Shown here piece by piece: positions 6,084 through 7,662 of a stretch of DNA of 7,662 nt (positions are counted from its first letter, which is position 1; every line of letters begins with the position of its first letter). The position numbers and the translations under genes were made by a program. The notes beneath the pieces are model-generated. The model did not search any database, was not told the DNA's origin, and saw only the letters and a list, made by a program, of their open reading frames with translations. Source of the DNA: Nitriliruptoraceae bacterium (GTDB lineage Bacteria > Actinomycetota > Nitriliruptoria > Nitriliruptorales > Nitriliruptoraceae); NCBI GenBank assembly GCA_007120565.1, contig SKNK01000482.1, positions 1 through 7,662 of the forward strand, written 5' to 3'.

Positions 6084-6102
6084 CGCAGAAGTTCCTCTGC
6101 AA
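6074..6102 (-). promoter_or_regulatory. Candidate opposing promoter for the regulator gene
   Basis: Because the operator is palindromic, the minus strand also carries TTGCAG (6102-6097), a 17-base spacer and TACCAC (6079-6074). Its -10 region overlaps that of the plus-strand promoter through GGTACC, making a face-to-face arrangement. The last -10 base is not T, so this promoter looks weaker. Confidence 0.3.
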
Positions 6103-6112
6103 ACCATACCTC

Positions 6113-6118
6113 AGGAGG
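6113..6118 (+). promoter_or_regulatory. Ribosome binding site of the small protein
   Basis: A full AGGAGG, seven bases before the ATG at 6126. It is the main evidence that the 79-codon frame is translated. Confidence 0.8.
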
Positions 6119-6125
6119 CCGCGAG

Positions 6126-6365
6126 ATGAACACCGAGACCCTGGTCACTACCGAATCCGCCTACCGCACCGAACGGGCCGCCCGTCGCAGCACCCGACGT
6201 GACGTCGATCTGCTGCCCCGCACGAGGGTCCGGGCGCTCTGGCGCCCCTGGCACGTCGGGGCGATGATCGCCGCCGCGTGGCGCGCCGGCAGCGCCGATG
6301 ATGCCGTCCGCGATGCCCTGGCGGCCGTCGACGTGAAGACGGACTGGCACGCAGGTCGCGCGTGA
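6126..6365 (+). CDS. Small unknown protein coupled to the MFS exporter
   Basis: 79 residues; I do not recognise a family. The first half is hydrophilic and arginine-rich (YRTERAARRSTRRD, 13-26; PRTRVR, 31-36). The second half looks helical, with WRPWHVGAMIAAAW (39-52), a short hydrophobic stretch too brief for a normal membrane helix, then SADDAVRDALAAVDV (56-70). There are three tryptophans in positions 39-52, a fourth at 74, and no cysteine. It starts at an ATG after a consensus AGGAGG and directly follows the operator. Its TGA overlaps the GTG of the MFS gene (6362-6365), so the two are translationally coupled. Plausible roles are a cytoplasmic accessory of the exporter or simply a leader frame that opens translation of the GTG gene; neither is shown. 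Confidence 0.7.
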   Translation: MNTETLVTTESAYRTERAARRSTRRDVDLLPRTRVRALWRPWHVGAMIAAAWRAGSADDAVRDALAAVDVKTDWHAGRA

Positions 6366-7615
6366 CCCGCCTGGGCGCCGCATACGGGCGGCTCTGGACC
6401 GCATCGACGACCTCGAACCTCGGTGACGGACTCCTACTGGTCGGCGCTCCCCTGGTAGCGATCCAACTGACCCGGGAGCCCCTCCTGGTCTCGGGTATCC
6501 AACTGGTCGCCACGCTGCCGTGGCTCCTGCTTGCCCTCCATGTCGGCGCGCTCGCCGATCGTCGGGGCCGCCGCACGCTGATGGTCTCCGCTGCCTTGGT
6601 GCGGGCCAGTGTGCTGCTCCTTGTTGGAACCGTCGTCCTACTGGGCGGGTTGTCCCTGCCGCTGCTCTACCTCGCCGTCCTTGCCTTCGGGATCGGAGAG
6701 GTTGTCTTCGACACCACCTCGCAGTCGTTGGTGCCGGACCTGGTGGACCGCGAGCACCTCGCCCCCGCGAACGGTCGGCTGATCGGCGCACAGGTCGTTA
6801 TGAACAACTTCATCGGTGCGCCCCTGGCCGGACTCCTGGTCGGGATCGCAACGGCCAGCATCTTCCTCGGCCCCGCCGTGCTCTACCTCGCTGCAGCGCT
6901 CATCCTCCTCGGCCTGCCCGATCGGTACGTCCCACCTTCGCGGCCACCGGCCAGCCTGCGATCGGACATCGGAGAGGGACTGCACTACCTACGTCGGCAA
7001 CCCGCGCTGGTGGGGATCGCCGGCGTCGGCGCGTTCATGAACCTCGCGAACACGGCGTACTTCAGTGTCTTCGTGCTGTTCGTGGTCGGCCCAGGATCAC
7101 CCATGGGCTTGAGCGAGGTCGCGTTCGGGCTCTTGGCCACCGCCCTCGCCGCAGGCAGCGTGATCGGCTCGCTGGTGGCGGGACGGATCGAAGCGGCCCT
7201 CGGCCCACGGCGGTCGATCATCGGCGGCTTGCTCCTGAGCTCCATGATGATGCTGATCCCGGCGATGACGGCTCATCCCGCGGCGATCGCGGCGATGGCG
7301 GTGACGATCGGCTTCTCGTCGGTGGTGACCAACGTGGCGAGCGTGACGAGCCGCCAGCGGGTGGTCCCGACGGCGCTGCTCGGCCGGATCAACTCTGCGT
7401 TCCGTCTGGTGGTCACCGGCATGATGCCGCTGGGCGCCCTCCTCGGAGGCCTGATCACGGGTGCTTTCGGCCTGCGCACCCTCTTCGTCTGTGCCGTCGT
7501 GACGCAGTGGCTGGCGATCGCCGTCTTCCAACGACACATCCGAGACCGCGCGCTACGACACGAGCCGAGCGCGGGACAGGCGGTTCAGGATGCCGCCGTC
7601 GACACCTCGTCGTGA
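6362..7615 (+). CDS. MFS exporter (MFS_3/EntS-like)
   Basis: 417-residue major facilitator permease, predicted to export a small molecule by proton antiport. It starts at a GTG overlapping the upstream stop (GTGA) with only a weak AGGT upstream, so it relies on coupling. Motif A, GALADRRGRRTLM (62-74), sits in the loop after helix 2. VPDLVDREHLAPANGRLIGAQ (124-144) and VPTALLGRINSAFR (335-348) are the paired cytoplasmic segments typical of the EntS/MFS_3 exporters, followed by helices at about 349-369 and 372-390. Roughly twelve hydrophobic segments are visible, with a central loop (about 187-215). The tail after 391 is hydrophilic and cytoplasmic. Divergence from a winged-helix regulator across a palindromic operator suggests inducible efflux of a toxic or signalling compound, but nothing identifies the substrate. 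Confidence 0.92.
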   Translation: MTRLGAAYGRLWTASTTSNLGDGLLLVGAPLVAIQLTREPLLVSGIQLVATLPWLLLALHVGALADRRGRRTLMVSAALVRASVLLLVGTVVLLGGLSLPLLYLAVLAFGIGEVVFDTTSQSLVPDLVDREHLAPANGRLIGAQVVMNNFIGAPLAGLLVGIATASIFLGPAVLYLAAALILLGLPDRYVPPSRPPASLRSDIGEGLHYLRRQPALVGIAGVGAFMNLANTAYFSVFVLFVVGPGSPMGLSEVAFGLLATALAAGSVIGSLVAGRIEAALGPRRSIIGGLLLSSMMMLIPAMTAHPAAIAAMAVTIGFSSVVTNVASVTSRQRVVPTALLGRINSAFRLVVTGMMPLGALLGGLITGAFGLRTLFVCAVVTQWLAIAVFQRHIRDRALRHEPSAGQAVQDAAVDTSS

Positions 7616-7622
7616 GGCCTCG

Positions 7623-7661
7623 CTACACCAACGAAGCCACCAGACCGTCGAGGTTGTCGGC
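7623..7661 (-). CDS. Probable C-terminal codons of a minus-strand gene (partial)
   Basis: Read on the minus strand, the last bases of the window give ADNLDGLVASLV followed by TAG at 7625-7623, with G/C-ending codons apart from GCT. This looks like the end of a gene converging on the MFS exporter, seven bases from its stop. Twelve residues are too few to name a family. Confidence 0.4.
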   Translation of the reverse strand, partial: ADNLDGLVASLV

Positions 7662-7662
7662 C

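Larger units (their letters stand above)
6054..6103. promoter_or_regulatory. 50-base hyphenated palindromic operator
   Basis: Reading inward from both ends, TTTGCAGA (6054-6061) mirrors TCTGCAAA (6096-6103), TCTGC (6068-6072) mirrors GCAGA (6085-6089), and the centre is GGTACC (6076-6081). Sixteen of 25 positions pair exactly. It therefore contains two dyads of form GCAGA-N6-TCTGC at 6057-6072 and 6085-6100, with centres 28 bases apart. It lies in the 100-base gap between the divergent regulator and exporter operon. A binding site for the neighbouring ArsR-type protein is the obvious inference; the protein-DNA match is not proven. Confidence 0.75.

Noticed and set aside
6026..6148. N-terminal extension of the regulator to 6148
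   Set aside because: It would cover the operator and the opposite gene's start; AGGAGG points to the ATG at 6025.
1..7662. Mobile element, phage or CRISPR content
   Set aside because: No transposase, integrase, phage or Cas motif, no spaced repeats, and uniform codon use; the tRNA-end duplication alone is not enough.

Overview
The base composition is very GC-rich, and nearly every codon in the genes called here ends in G or C. GTG starts, ATGA/GTGA stop-start overlaps and a tRNA gene without an encoded CCA all fit a high-GC actinobacterium. I cannot fix the genus. The window looks like ordinary chromosome: I see no transposase, integrase, phage gene or CRISPR array.

Layout, left to right. 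(1) 1-1395, plus strand: the 3' end of a maltose-type ABC importer operon, with malF (5' end missing) overlapping malG by four bases. (2) 1440-3014, minus strand: a soluble gamma-glutamyltransferase-family Ntn hydrolase, convergent with malG. (3) 3094-3177, plus strand: tRNA-Leu with anticodon UAA, divergent from the hydrolase gene. The hydrolase gene carries the only in-frame TTA codon I can find in the window. (4) 3277-3813, plus strand: an unrecognised single-pass membrane protein with clear coding signal but no ATG, GTG or TTG at its apparent start. (5) 3843-5315, minus strand: a 490-residue fusion of a CoA-pyrophosphatase-type Nudix domain with a YjeF_N-like (NAD(P)H-hydrate epimerase) domain whose motif looks degenerate. 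(6) 5354-6025, minus strand: a cysteine-free ArsR-type winged-helix regulator, 38 bases upstream of the Nudix gene and probably co-transcribed with it. (7) 6026-6125: a compact divergent control region. (8) 6126-7615, plus strand: a 79-residue unknown small protein overlapping an MFS exporter by four bases. (9) 7623-7662: the likely last codons of a minus-strand gene.

The most coherent unit is 5354-7615: regulator, operator, small protein and exporter. The operator is a 50-base hyphenated palindrome at 6054-6103, built from two GCAGA-N6-TCTGC dyads placed symmetrically about GGTACC, with a third imperfect dyad on the regulator side. All site centres fall on a 14-base grid. The natural reading is autorepression plus control of the exporter operon by the regulator. 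The inducer and exported substrate cannot be read from the sequence.

None of this is a demonstrated new system. The best candidates for follow-up are the symmetric operator, the small protein coupled to the exporter, the Nudix/YjeF_N fusion and the non-canonical start at about 3277.
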